DNA of 64,000 nt from Bacteroidales bacterium (GTDB lineage Bacteria; Bacteroidota; Bacteroidia; Bacteroidales; F082): contig WGCY01000039.1 of the NCBI GenBank assembly GCA_015493525.1, positions 1 to 64,000 of the forward strand, written 5' to 3'. Below, one piece after another: positions 7,960 through 17,466 of the stretch; position 1 is the first letter of the stretch; the number at the start of each line of letters is the position of its first letter. A program made the translations under genes and the position numbers. Below the pieces are notes generated by a model. The model was not told where the DNA came from, made no database searches, and saw only the letters and a list, made by a program, of their open reading frames with translations.

Positions 7960-9900
7960 ATGGGCTATATAAAATTTGACAAGAGGCAGCTTGTCAACCT
8001 GAATTATTCACTCAGCAGGGAAAAGCTGCGTACCAACCGTGCCGGCAGCTATGCCAGTTCTTCCATCATAAACTGCAACACGCGCAGTTATCATGGGCTT
8101 TTGGTTGCCCCACAGCCGCTGATCGATGACAACAACCACGTGTTGTTGTCGGGTTTGGATGAGACGCTGGTATCCAATGATTTTGAATTTCATCTGGGCA
8201 CACGCATGTATCAGGGTGGCGTTATGGAACCCAAAGGGCACAAATACCTGCGCGATTATGAAATGGATCCCATCCCAAAGCTTGTTTTCCGGCTCGGCAG
8301 TATCGTACTTATAAAAGAGCTTATCTTCACACAAAAAGAAGACCGGATACTCATTAGATATACGCTGGAAGAGAGCCTGGGAAAAGTAAAATTCAAACTA
8401 CGCCCGTTTCTGGCTTTTCGTAGCGTCCATTCGCTCAGCAAAGCCAACACCTATGTGAATACCCGTTTCAAACCGGTTAAAAACGGTGCCGCCTGGCAGA
8501 TGTATCAGGGATACGCTTCAGTCTATATGCAGTTCTCTAAAAAAGCAGAATATATCCACGTTCCCGATTGGTATTACAATGTGCAATATATTCGTGAAAA
8601 AGAGCGTGGTTACAACTATCTTGAAGACTTATTCACTCCGGGTTACTTTGAAACCGAACTTACAAAAGGTGAAAGTATCGTTATTTCCGCAAGCCTTGAA
8701 GAGAAAATCCCGGCCAATTTTAAACGGCATTTTAATACCGAGATAAAAAAGCGCGTTCCCCGCAGCAACTTTGAAAACAGTCTGCAAAATGCTGCCGAAG
8801 AGTTTATTGTACATCAGAAAAACCGTACGGAAGTTATTGCCGGCTATCCATGGTTTGGCCGGTGGGGCCGCGATACTTTTATCTCCCTTCCCGGGCTTAC
8901 TTTGGCAAAAGGCGACAAAAAGACTTTTCATGCCGTAACCAAAACGATGCTTCGCGAATTGAAAGAAGGGCTTTTTCCCAATCTTGGGCACGGGAAGGAA
9001 GCCAGCTATAATTCGACAGATACTTCGCTGTGGTTTATTTGGGCACTACATCAATACGCCATCATGACCGGCGAGACCAAAGGCTTGTGGAAAAGTTATG
9101 GTAAGGCCATGAAAAGTATTTTGAATAATTATAAAAAGGGGACACGTCATCAAATTCGCATGCACGACAATGGCTTGATATGGGCTGGAGAACCCGGTAG
9201 CGCGGTTACCTGGATGGATGCCGTTGTCAATGGAAAACCAGTAACCGGCCGTGTGGGCTTTCCAGTAGAAATTAATGCACTGTGGTACGAAGCCATCCGG
9301 TTTGCTTTGCAGTTAGCCGAAGAGGCCAAAGAGGATGGATTTGTCAGTCGCTGGAAAAAATGGCCTGAAATCATTGAAAAATCGTTTGCCACAATGTTTT
9401 GGGATGCCGAAAAAGGTTATCTCGCCGACTATGCCACTTATGATTACAAAGATTTCGCTACCCGTCCTAACATGGTGATTGCCGTTTCATTACCCTATTC
9501 GCCTGCCACTCTTGACATGAAAATAGGTGTTCTGCGAAGGGCAAAGAAAGACCTGCTCACACCAAGGGGATTACGTTCGCTCTCACCCCGTTTTGCCGAA
9601 TACAAAGGAAAATATGGTGGCAACCAGCAGGAACGCGACCTGGCTTACCATCAGGGGACAGTATGGCCGTGGCTTTTGGGGGCTTTTACCGAAACATGGC
9701 TGAGTATTTACGGCAAAAAAGGAAAAGAATTTATCTACGGCCTTTATTCCGGATTTGAAGAAGTTATGACAGAAGCGGGCGTGGGAACGATTTCGGAAAT
9801 CTACGATGGCGACCCTCCTCACGAAGCACGGGGTGCCATATCACAGGCATGGAGCGTGGCAGAGCTGCTCCGGATAAAATGGATGCTGGACCATGCATAA
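7960..9900 (+). CDS. Glycogen debranching enzyme (amylo-alpha-1,6-glucosidase type)
   Basis: Hydrolyses alpha-1,6 branch stubs of glycogen or limit dextrins. The 646-residue protein has the two-part archaeal/bacterial GDE layout: an N-terminal beta-rich domain (CNTRSYHGLLVAPQP, residues ~1-250) and an (alpha/alpha)6 barrel of the amylo-alpha-1,6-glucosidase family. The barrel shows GYPWFGRWGRDTFISLPG near 295-312 and ISEIYDGDPPHEARGAISQAWS-type sequence near 610-630, where the catalytic acids of the family sit. No signal peptide, so cytoplasmic. First gene of a glycogen operon. Confidence 0.92.
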   Translation: MGYIKFDKRQLVNLNYSLSREKLRTNRAGSYASSSIINCNTRSYHGLLVAPQPLIDDNNHVLLSGLDETLVSNDFEFHLGTRMYQGGVMEPKGHKYLRDYEMDPIPKLVFRLGSIVLIKELIFTQKEDRILIRYTLEESLGKVKFKLRPFLAFRSVHSLSKANTYVNTRFKPVKNGAAWQMYQGYASVYMQFSKKAEYIHVPDWYYNVQYIREKERGYNYLEDLFTPGYFETELTKGESIVISASLEEKIPANFKRHFNTEIKKRVPRSNFENSLQNAAEEFIVHQKNRTEVIAGYPWFGRWGRDTFISLPGLTLAKGDKKTFHAVTKTMLRELKEGLFPNLGHGKEASYNSTDTSLWFIWALHQYAIMTGETKGLWKSYGKAMKSILNNYKKGTRHQIRMHDNGLIWAGEPGSAVTWMDAVVNGKPVTGRVGFPVEINALWYEAIRFALQLAEEAKEDGFVSRWKKWPEIIEKSFATMFWDAEKGYLADYATYDYKDFATRPNMVIAVSLPYSPATLDMKIGVLRRAKKDLLTPRGLRSLSPRFAEYKGKYGGNQQERDLAYHQGTVWPWLLGAFTETWLSIYGKKGKEFIYGLYSGFEEVMTEAGVGTISEIYDGDPPHEARGAISQAWSVAELLRIKWMLDHA

Positions 9901-9939
9901 AACGAAACTATATTTAAACCATAAACCAGAAATAAAGCT

Positions 9940-11226
9940 ATGAGAGTATTGATGTTCGGTTGGGAATTTCCGCCCCATATCACGGGAGGCCTTGGCACAG
10001 CTTGTTACGGCCTCACCAAAGGCCTCAGCAAACAAGGAACGGAAATTATTTTTGTGGTTCCCAAAGCCTACGGCGATGAAGACCAGCAGGCAGCCTCCAT
10101 CCGTAATGCCAGCGGTATCCCTTTCGACATGAAAGATGAGGAATACAAAGCTTACTGGCAACATATCAAATATCTCGAAGTCGGCTCCAACATCATCCCT
10201 TACGTGAGTCCTGAGTATTTTTCCAAAATTACGGAAGAGACCAGAAAAACCAGCGAAGAGTTTAAAAGCAATGTCTTTTCCCGCGATTATGAATTTTCCG
10301 GAACTTACGGCAAAAACCTCATGGAAGAAGTGGCCCGTTATGCCCTCATTGCCTCTGCCCTGGCCATGAAAGAGGATTTTGACGTGATTCATGCCCACGA
10401 CTGGCTCACCTACCCTGCCGGCATTGCAGCCAAAAAGTCCTCAGGCAAAAAACTGGTTGTCCACATGCATGCCACCGAATTTGACCGTACGGGGGGCAAT
10501 GTCAACCAGCAGGTTTACGATATTGAACGCCAGGGCATGGAAGAAGCCGATGCCGTGATTACCGTGAGCAACCTCACCCGGAATATTGTAATTGAAAAAT
10601 ACGGAATCCATCCCGATAAGGTTTTTACCGTGCACAACGCGGTGGATGCCAACAGCATGAAAAATTACAATGGCACAAATAAACATTTCAACGAAAAGCT
10701 GGTAACTTTTCTCGGGCGCATCACTTTCCAGAAAGGACCCGAATACTTTATAGAAGCGGCTTACAAGGTTTTACAGAAAGACCCTAATGTCCGGTTTGCC
10801 ATGGCCGGCTCAGGTGACATGCTTTTGAAAATGATAAAACGCGTGGCCCAACTCCATATTGCCGACAAATTTCATTTTACCGGTTTTCTGCAAGGCGATG
10901 ATGTGGACCATATTTTTTCCATGAGCGATGTATTTGTGATGCCTTCCGTATCCGAGCCGTTTGGCATTGTCCCCTTAGAGGCTATGCGCTCCAGCGTCCC
11001 GGTTATCATCTCCAAACAAAGCGGTGTGGCCGAGGTACTGCATCACGCACTCAAAGTAGACTTTTGGGACATCGATGCCATGGCCGATGCCATTTACGGC
11101 CTCTGTCATTACGATGGCCTTTCTAAAATGTTTAAAAAATACGGCAAACAGGAGGTGGAAAATTTAAAATGGGAAGATGCCGCCCTGAAAGTTATTCATA
11201 TTTATGACAGTTTAGTAAACAATTAA
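9940..11226 (+). CDS. GT4-type glycosyltransferase, probably glycogen/alpha-glucan related
   Basis: A 428-residue GT-B fold protein. The N-terminal WEFPPHITGGLGTA is the nucleotide-sugar transferase entry motif with its GGLG loop; HAHDWLTYPAG is near 150; the retaining E-x7-E pair is in SEPFGIVPLE (residues ~339 and 347). No signal peptide. It lies between the debranching enzyme and a GH57 enzyme, a gene order found in Bacteroidetes glycogen loci, so elongation of an alpha-glucan is the likely job. The donor (ADP- or UDP-glucose) cannot be read from sequence. Confidence 0.85.
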   Translation: MRVLMFGWEFPPHITGGLGTACYGLTKGLSKQGTEIIFVVPKAYGDEDQQAASIRNASGIPFDMKDEEYKAYWQHIKYLEVGSNIIPYVSPEYFSKITEETRKTSEEFKSNVFSRDYEFSGTYGKNLMEEVARYALIASALAMKEDFDVIHAHDWLTYPAGIAAKKSSGKKLVVHMHATEFDRTGGNVNQQVYDIERQGMEEADAVITVSNLTRNIVIEKYGIHPDKVFTVHNAVDANSMKNYNGTNKHFNEKLVTFLGRITFQKGPEYFIEAAYKVLQKDPNVRFAMAGSGDMLLKMIKRVAQLHIADKFHFTGFLQGDDVDHIFSMSDVFVMPSVSEPFGIVPLEAMRSSVPVIISKQSGVAEVLHHALKVDFWDIDAMADAIYGLCHYDGLSKMFKKYGKQEVENLKWEDAALKVIHIYDSLVNN

Positions 11227-11246
11227 TCAAGAAATAATACAAACCT

Positions 11247-12830
11247 ATGAAAGCTATTTGTTTCTATTTTCAGGTTCATCAGCCCATGCGGCTGAGAAAT
11301 TACCGGTTTTTCGATATTGGGGAAAAGCACGATTATTTCGACGACCACAACAACAGCTACATAATGCGCAAGGTAGCCCAAAAGAATTACCTGCCCATGA
11401 ATGCCCTGTTGCTTGATTTGATAAACGAATACGGGAGTGCTTTTAAAGTAAGCTTTTCGATTTCGGGAACAGCCCTTGACCAGTTTGAAACTTATGCCCC
11501 CGATGTACTGGAAAGTTTCCAGCGGCTGGCCGAGACCGGCAACGTGGAATTTCTGGCCGAAACTTATGCCCACTCACTTTCCGCCCTGAAAAGCAAAGAG
11601 GAATTTACAAAGCAGGTACAGGCACAAGCCCGGAAAATAGAGCAGCTTTTCGGCCAGAAACCTACCACCTTTCGCAATACAGAGCTGATTTATTCCGATG
11701 AAATCGGGGCCATGGTAGCCGATATGGGTTACAAAGTAATGCTTACCGAAGGGGCCAAGCACGTACTGGGATGGCGAAGCCCCAACTACATGTATACCAA
11801 TGCCATAAACCCGAAACTGAAGCTGTTGCTGAAAAATTTTCAGCTGAGCGATGACATTGCCTTCCGGTTCTCGCAACAAAGCTGGAAAGAGTGGCCGCTG
11901 ACAACCGAAAAGTTTACGGGCTGGCTTACGCAAATTAACCCGCAAGAAGAAGTGGTAAACCTGTTCATGGACTATGAAACTTTTGGCGAACACCAATGGG
12001 AAGAAACCGGTGTCTTCGATTTCATGCGCGCATTGCCGGGACGGGTTTTCTCCCACTCCGATTTTAGTTTTGCCACGCCTCGGGAACTGGGCGAAAAGCT
12101 ACAGCCCGTTTCTTCCATTCATGTCCCCAATCCCATTTCGTGGGCCGACGAAGAACGCGACCTGACAGCATGGCTGGGAAACGAATTGCAGGACGAAGCT
12201 TTCGACAAACTCTATGCACTTGAAGAAAAGGTGAAACGGTGCCATGACCAGCAAATACAAAAAGACTGGATGTACCTCCAGACTTCGGACCACTTTTATT
12301 ATATGTGTACCAAATTTTTCTCAGATGGCGACGTACACATGTATTTCAACCCTTACGGCACACCGTACGAAGCTTTCATCAACTACATGAATGTCCTTTC
12401 CGACTTTATCATTCGTGTGGAGAAACAGGCCGGACATGCCGAGCCGGAGGCTGATGAGGTAAAAAAAGCAGCCAAAAAACTTTTTGAAGAAACGGAAAAA
12501 CTGGCAAAGAAAAAAACCCGTCAAACCAAGAAAATAGTAAAAGAGAAATTGGATAAAACCAAAGAGATGAATTTTGAAGATATCAAGAACATGTCTGATA
12601 CGGCTGTAAAGAAACTTCTGCGCGAAATTGATTTGCAAAAGCTGAGTGCAGCCATGGAGGATGCCGGAGAAGAGGTTCGTGAAAAGATTCTTCCCAACCT
12701 GGGAAAGCGGGCCCGCAAGCAGTTTGACCAAATACAGGAGGAACTCAAAAAAGTAAAGAAATCGGATATTAAAAAGTACAGACAAGAGATTGAAGATAAG
12801 TTGAGGGATATTTTCGGGAACAAGAAATGA
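11247..12830 (+). CDS. Glycoside hydrolase family 57 with a Lys/Glu-rich C-terminal coil
   Basis: Retaining alpha-glucan hydrolase or transferase of family GH57. Family motifs are visible: FYFQVHQP (residues ~6-13), LAETYAHSL with the nucleophile Glu near 106, and FMDYETFGEH with the acid/base Asp near 242. Residues ~1-390 form the catalytic part. From ~395 to 527 the sequence becomes almost entirely charged helix (KKAAKKLFEETEKLAKKK and onward), predicted coiled coil. It starts 20 bases after the GT4 gene. No signal peptide. Whether it acts as alpha-amylase or 4-alpha-glucanotransferase cannot be told. Confidence 0.88.
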   Translation: MKAICFYFQVHQPMRLRNYRFFDIGEKHDYFDDHNNSYIMRKVAQKNYLPMNALLLDLINEYGSAFKVSFSISGTALDQFETYAPDVLESFQRLAETGNVEFLAETYAHSLSALKSKEEFTKQVQAQARKIEQLFGQKPTTFRNTELIYSDEIGAMVADMGYKVMLTEGAKHVLGWRSPNYMYTNAINPKLKLLLKNFQLSDDIAFRFSQQSWKEWPLTTEKFTGWLTQINPQEEVVNLFMDYETFGEHQWEETGVFDFMRALPGRVFSHSDFSFATPRELGEKLQPVSSIHVPNPISWADEERDLTAWLGNELQDEAFDKLYALEEKVKRCHDQQIQKDWMYLQTSDHFYYMCTKFFSDGDVHMYFNPYGTPYEAFINYMNVLSDFIIRVEKQAGHAEPEADEVKKAAKKLFEETEKLAKKKTRQTKKIVKEKLDKTKEMNFEDIKNMSDTAVKKLLREIDLQKLSAAMEDAGEEVREKILPNLGKRARKQFDQIQEELKKVKKSDIKKYRQEIEDKLRDIFGNKK

Positions 12831-12839
12831 TTGAAGCCC

Positions 12840-13035
12840 GTTAATTCGCCGGATTTTCCATTAGCTCCATTGGCTCTTTCTGATTTGCAATGTGAATCAT
12901 TGGCTCTTTCGGATTTGCAATCCGAAAGCTTAAAGAACCAGGATTTGAAGTTTGAGTAGCAATAGTTTGCTAAAGAGGGTCAGGATTACAAATCCTGACC
13001 AGCAACAAGATAAAAAATCCCGACCGGCAACAGGT
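12840..13035. repeat. REP-like palindromes before the glycogen synthase gene (copy 3)
   Basis: The 305-base gap holds no gene. CTTTCGGATTTGCAATCCGAAAG (~12906-12928) and GGTCAGGATTACAAATCCTGACC (~12978-13000) are palindromes of the kind found at 1537-1731 and 6055-6190, with partial units such as TGATTTGCAATGTGA and AAATCCCGACCGG around them. A promoter box follows at 13073. Confidence 0.7.
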
Positions 13036-13072
13036 TTTCCAAAGTACTTATTTTAATATTTTTATGCCCCCG

Positions 13073-13080
13073 TAATTTTG
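13073..13080 (+). promoter_or_regulatory. -7 promoter box of the GT3–GT35 fusion gene
   Basis: TAATTTTG, a TAnnTTTG match, 55 bases before the ATG at 13136 and after the REP-like repeats. It makes the fusion gene a separate transcription unit from the GH57 operon. Confidence 0.5.
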
Positions 13081-13135
13081 TGGGAACAAAGTACGGGAAT
13101 CAATGTCATAATGTTAATTTTGAATAATTTAGAGA

Positions 13136-16100
13136 ATGAAATCAGATTATATATTTGAAACAAGTTGGGAGATTTGTAACAAAATCGGCGGAATTTATAC
13201 CGTTATGTCCACCAAAGCGGGAAGCATGGTGTATGCTTATGGAGACCACTATGTCCTGGTAGGGCCGGATGTATGGAAAGAGACCCATGCCAACCCCGAT
13301 TTTCTGGAAGACCCCAAACTTTTTTCCGATTGGAAAGAAATGGCTGCCAAACAGGGTATCCAGGTCAGGATTGGCCGTTGGAACATTCCTTCCAGGCCAG
13401 TGGTCATTTTGGTCAATTTCACCCACCTGTTTGCCCAAAAAGATGAAATCTTTGCCCACTTGTGGGAAACCTACAAGCTTGATTCACTTTCGGGGCAATG
13501 GGATTATATTGAACCGGCCATGTTTGGCTATGCCGCCGGGCAGGCAATAGAGAGCTTCACCCGTTTTTACCTTACGCTGCAAACCCATATCATTGCCCAT
13601 TTTCACGAATGGATGACCGGAACAGGTATTTTATATCTTAAAGAAAAAGTGCCGCACATTGGAACCGGGTTTACAACACATGCCACTGTGCTGGGACGTT
13701 CAATTGCCGGAAACGGCCTGCCCTTGTACGAAAAATTATCGCACTATCATCCGCTTAAAATGGCAGAGAGATTTCAGGTTGTCAGCAAAAACTCATTGGA
13801 AACACTGAGTGCCAGGGAAGCCGATGTCTTTACCACCGTTAGTGCCATCACCGCCATAGAGAGCAGGCAATTTCTTGGGAAAGCCCCACAGGTGCTTACG
13901 CTGAACGGCATGAACAATTCTTTTGTCCCGGCAGTTGACCAATATGCAAAAAAACGCGAAACAGCACGAAACAAAGCTTTAGAGATTGCATCAAAACTAA
14001 CAGGCGTTACGTACAACAAGGATACATTCCTGGTGCTAAACAGTGGGCGTTACGAGTTTAAAAACAAAGGGATTGACATTTATATCCGTGCATTGGGAAA
14101 GCTTAACCAGTCTTTGCCCGAAGGGAAACGTATTCTGGCTTTTATCGCTGTTCCGGCCGGGCACGATGGAGCGCAGGCAGTTTTTACCGAAGAAGGAGGA
14201 AAAGTTCACAATCCCTATTTAACACATTATCTTCTCGACGAAAATAACGACCCGGTGTTGCGGGAAGCACACAACAACGGATTAAATAATACAGAAAATG
14301 ACCGTGTTCATTTGATCTTTGTCCCGGCTTATCTCAACCAACACGATGGCGTTGTCAACCTGGGCTATTACGATTTCCTGACGGCTTTTGATTACACGGT
14401 TTTTCCTTCATATTACGAACCCTGGGGCTACACACCGCATGAAAGCATTGCTTTTGGCATCCCCACGCTCACCACCACCTATGCCGGGTTTGGCAAATGG
14501 GTACTGGAACATTTTGAAAACAGTAAGGGAGCCGTTACAGTTATTGACAGGCAGGAAAAAGAGGATGACAGTATTGCTGCCGAAGTCGCAGGGAGCATAA
14601 GCCATTTTTCAGACAGCAACAACAGGGAAGCGGCAAAAGAAGAAGCCAATAAAATTGCCCAGGAACTCACCTGGAAAAAGCTTAATAAACACTACAAAAA
14701 AGCCTGGAAACTGGCGTTGGCCGAAGCAGGAAAACGCAAAGAAAAAGAGAAAACCCAGTGGACAATCCCGGAGACACAACGGCTGGAGGCCCGTGTAAGC
14801 CCTGACAAACCCACCTGGAAAAAGATATTGATCCAACCCGCTTTGCCAAAGCCGTTAGAGCCTTTGAAGACATTGGCTTTTAATCTCTGGTGGTCCTGGA
14901 ATACAGAAGCCATCGAATTGTTTCAAGGCATTATGCCCGACAGATGGGAAGAGCTGGATACCAACCCGGTCATGGTACTTGAGTCGCTGTCGCTGGAAAA
15001 AATCAATGAGCTTGTAACCGATGAAAAATTCATCGAAAAACTTAACCGGGTATATGCACGTTTTCAAAAATACATGCAGGCTTCCCGTGGGCAACAAGAG
15101 CAACAGGTTGCCTATTTCAGCATGGAATACGGACTGCACAACAGTGTAAAAATATTTTCAGGCGGACTGGGCGTTTTGGCCGGCGATTACCTGAAACAGG
15201 CCAGCGATTCCAACAAAAACATGATGGCCATTGGATTACTGTACCGATATGGCTATTTCAAACAAATTATCAGCCATTTTGGCGACCAGATTGCAGAAAA
15301 CAACTTCCAGAAAACAACACAACTCCCCCTGGTTCCCGTGCGGGATGAACAGGGAGAGACACTTCGCATTCCCATTGCCCTGCCCGGACGTGTGGTACAG
15401 GCAAAAGCCTGGCGGTTAGATGTGGGCCGTGTGCCACTCTTTTTGCTCGATACCGACACGCTTCCCAACTCGGAAGAAGACCGTAAGCTCACTGCTCAAC
15501 TTTATGGCGGCGACAGCGAACACCGGTTGAAACAGGAGATGATTTTGGGGCTTGGCGGCATTCGGCTTATCGAGAAGATGGGAATTCACCCGGATGTATT
15601 CCACAGCAACGAAGGCCATTCGGCATTTATCGGACTGGAGAGGATCAAAAACCTGATAGAAAAAGAACAGATTGGCTATTATGCCGCCAGGGAAGCCGTA
15701 CGTGCCAGCACACTGTTTACAACCCACACGCCGGTCCCTGCCGGCCACGACAGCTTTGAAGAACACCTTGTCCGTGCTTATCTCTCCCATTTCAGCGATG
15801 TTTTTTCCATTGGCTGGGAAGAATTTATGGCACTGGGAAGATTTCGCCCGGCAGACACAACGGAAAAATTCTCCATGAGTGTGCTGGCCACAAACCTTTC
15901 GCAGGAAGTAAACGGGGTTAGCCGCATTCACGGACGCGTTTCCCGCGAAATGTTCAAGGGGTTATATCCCGGATATTATGCCGAGGAATTGCATATCGGT
16001 TACGTTACCAACGGAGTTCATTATTTTACGTGGACCGACAAAGTATGGCAGGAGCTTTACCACAAAAGTTTTGAGGAAGGTTTTGAAGATAACCAGCCCA

Positions 16101-17344
16101 ACACCCGGTTTTGGGAAAAAATTTATGACATTTCCGATGAAAGGATATGGGAAAACCGGCTGGCTGTCAAAAAACGGTTGGTTGCCTTTGTGAAAGAACA
16201 TCTGAGGAAAGATATGCTCTCGCGCCAGGAAAGCCCGCGGCTTATCATCGAGTCTATGAAACATCTCGACAAATCCCGTTTAATTTTTGGTTTTGCCCGC
16301 CGTTTTGCAACCTATAAACGTGCCCACCTGTTGTTTACCAACCTGGAGCGGTTGGAGAAAATTGTAAACAACCCGGAAAAACCGGTACTGTTTCTTTTTG
16401 CCGGCAAGGCACATCCACACGACAAAGCAGGCCAGGATTTAATCAAACGGATTATTGAGGTTTCAAAAATGCCCCGGTTTAGCGGCCGTATCATTTTTCT
16501 GGAAAACTACGACATGATTATGGGCAAAATGCTTACCAGCGGCGTGGATGTATGGCTGAATACGCCTACCCGTCCGTTGGAAGCTTCCGGAACCAGTGGC
16601 GAAAAAGCCATTATGAACGGTGTGGTTAATTTCAGCGTGCTGGATGGCTGGTGGGCCGAAGGTTACAAAGAAGGTGCCGGCTGGGCCATTCCCGAAACCC
16701 GGACTTACGACAACCAAAGTTTTCAGGATGAACTGGATGCCGAAATGATTTATAATATCCTCGAAGAAGAAATTATCCCGACTTATTACGACATCAACAA
16801 AAACGGGATTCCGGAAAAATGGGTTCAGCATATCAAAAACACCATTGCCGGCATCGCTCCCCGGTTCACCATGCAACGCCAGGTAAACGATTATTACAGA
16901 AAATATTATGCCCCGTTGCTGGAAAATGGAAAGCAGATGAGGGAACATCATTTTTCCAAAGCGAAAGAACTTGCCGCATGGAAAGGGAAAATACGGCAGG
17001 CGTGGGACTCGATTTCTGTTGAATCGCTGATGGTCCCCAACACACAAAAAGGGGCCATCGCCTATGGAAAGCATTTTGTGGCGGAGATAAAATTGTCTGC
17101 CCCGGGATTGTCTGCCAATGATTTGGGCATTGACCTCATTATGGGCAACCGCATCAACGGAAATATTGAGAAAATCCTTTACCAACACCCATTGGAAGCT
17201 GAACAGGAAAACGAACAAATTATCCGCTTTACCTGTGATTTTCCGTTGGCACATTCGGGCATTGTGGATTATGCCTTCCGCCTTTACCCGAAACATAAGC
17301 TGCTGGTCCATCGTATGGATTTCCCGCTGGTAAAATGGATTTAA
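13136..17344 (+). CDS. Glycogen synthase (GT3) – alpha-glucan phosphorylase (GT35) fusion
   Basis: A 1402-residue two-enzyme protein. Residues ~1-545 are a GT3 glycogen synthase of the animal/fungal type: TSWEICNKIGGIYTVM at the N terminus and the E-x7-E pair in YEPWGYTPHES near 424. After a charged linker, ~585-650 (TLAFNLWWSWNTEAI) is a DUF3417 domain, and from ~655 (VAYFSMEYGLH) a GT35 alpha-glucan phosphorylase follows, with the PLP-lysine region EASGTSGEKAIMNG near 1150. A ~110-residue C-terminal domain ends it. One chain thus holds opposing reactions, synthesis from nucleotide sugar and phosphorolysis. In Bacteroides the two are separate adjacent genes, from what I recall. Confidence 0.9.
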   Translation: MKSDYIFETSWEICNKIGGIYTVMSTKAGSMVYAYGDHYVLVGPDVWKETHANPDFLEDPKLFSDWKEMAAKQGIQVRIGRWNIPSRPVVILVNFTHLFAQKDEIFAHLWETYKLDSLSGQWDYIEPAMFGYAAGQAIESFTRFYLTLQTHIIAHFHEWMTGTGILYLKEKVPHIGTGFTTHATVLGRSIAGNGLPLYEKLSHYHPLKMAERFQVVSKNSLETLSAREADVFTTVSAITAIESRQFLGKAPQVLTLNGMNNSFVPAVDQYAKKRETARNKALEIASKLTGVTYNKDTFLVLNSGRYEFKNKGIDIYIRALGKLNQSLPEGKRILAFIAVPAGHDGAQAVFTEEGGKVHNPYLTHYLLDENNDPVLREAHNNGLNNTENDRVHLIFVPAYLNQHDGVVNLGYYDFLTAFDYTVFPSYYEPWGYTPHESIAFGIPTLTTTYAGFGKWVLEHFENSKGAVTVIDRQEKEDDSIAAEVAGSISHFSDSNNREAAKEEANKIAQELTWKKLNKHYKKAWKLALAEAGKRKEKEKTQWTIPETQRLEARVSPDKPTWKKILIQPALPKPLEPLKTLAFNLWWSWNTEAIELFQGIMPDRWEELDTNPVMVLESLSLEKINELVTDEKFIEKLNRVYARFQKYMQASRGQQEQQVAYFSMEYGLHNSVKIFSGGLGVLAGDYLKQASDSNKNMMAIGLLYRYGYFKQIISHFGDQIAENNFQKTTQLPLVPVRDEQGETLRIPIALPGRVVQAKAWRLDVGRVPLFLLDTDTLPNSEEDRKLTAQLYGGDSEHRLKQEMILGLGGIRLIEKMGIHPDVFHSNEGHSAFIGLERIKNLIEKEQIGYYAAREAVRASTLFTTHTPVPAGHDSFEEHLVRAYLSHFSDVFSIGWEEFMALGRFRPADTTEKFSMSVLATNLSQEVNGVSRIHGRVSREMFKGLYPGYYAEELHIGYVTNGVHYFTWTDKVWQELYHKSFEEGFEDNQPNTRFWEKIYDISDERIWENRLAVKKRLVAFVKEHLRKDMLSRQESPRLIIESMKHLDKSRLIFGFARRFATYKRAHLLFTNLERLEKIVNNPEKPVLFLFAGKAHPHDKAGQDLIKRIIEVSKMPRFSGRIIFLENYDMIMGKMLTSGVDVWLNTPTRPLEASGTSGEKAIMNGVVNFSVLDGWWAEGYKEGAGWAIPETRTYDNQSFQDELDAEMIYNILEEEIIPTYYDINKNGIPEKWVQHIKNTIAGIAPRFTMQRQVNDYYRKYYAPLLENGKQMREHHFSKAKELAAWKGKIRQAWDSISVESLMVPNTQKGAIAYGKHFVAEIKLSAPGLSANDLGIDLIMGNRINGNIEKILYQHPLEAEQENEQIIRFTCDFPLAHSGIVDYAFRLYPKHKLLVHRMDFPLVKWI

Positions 17345-17420
17345 CAAGACAGCTGCGACAAACGCTGTACATCCTGTATTGTTGTCCGTAAATAATAACC
17401 AAAAGAAATTTCCCTATCTT

Positions 17421-17456
17421 AGCAGACGAAACAAAATGTTTCGTCTGCTTTTTATT
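17421..17456 (+). terminator. Rho-independent terminator
   Basis: AGCAGACGAAACA, loop AAA, then the exact complement TGTTTCGTCTGCT, followed by TTTTATTT. The 13-bp perfect stem ends the glycogen unit just before the kinase genes. Confidence 0.9.
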
Positions 17457-17466
17457 TGTCAACCTT

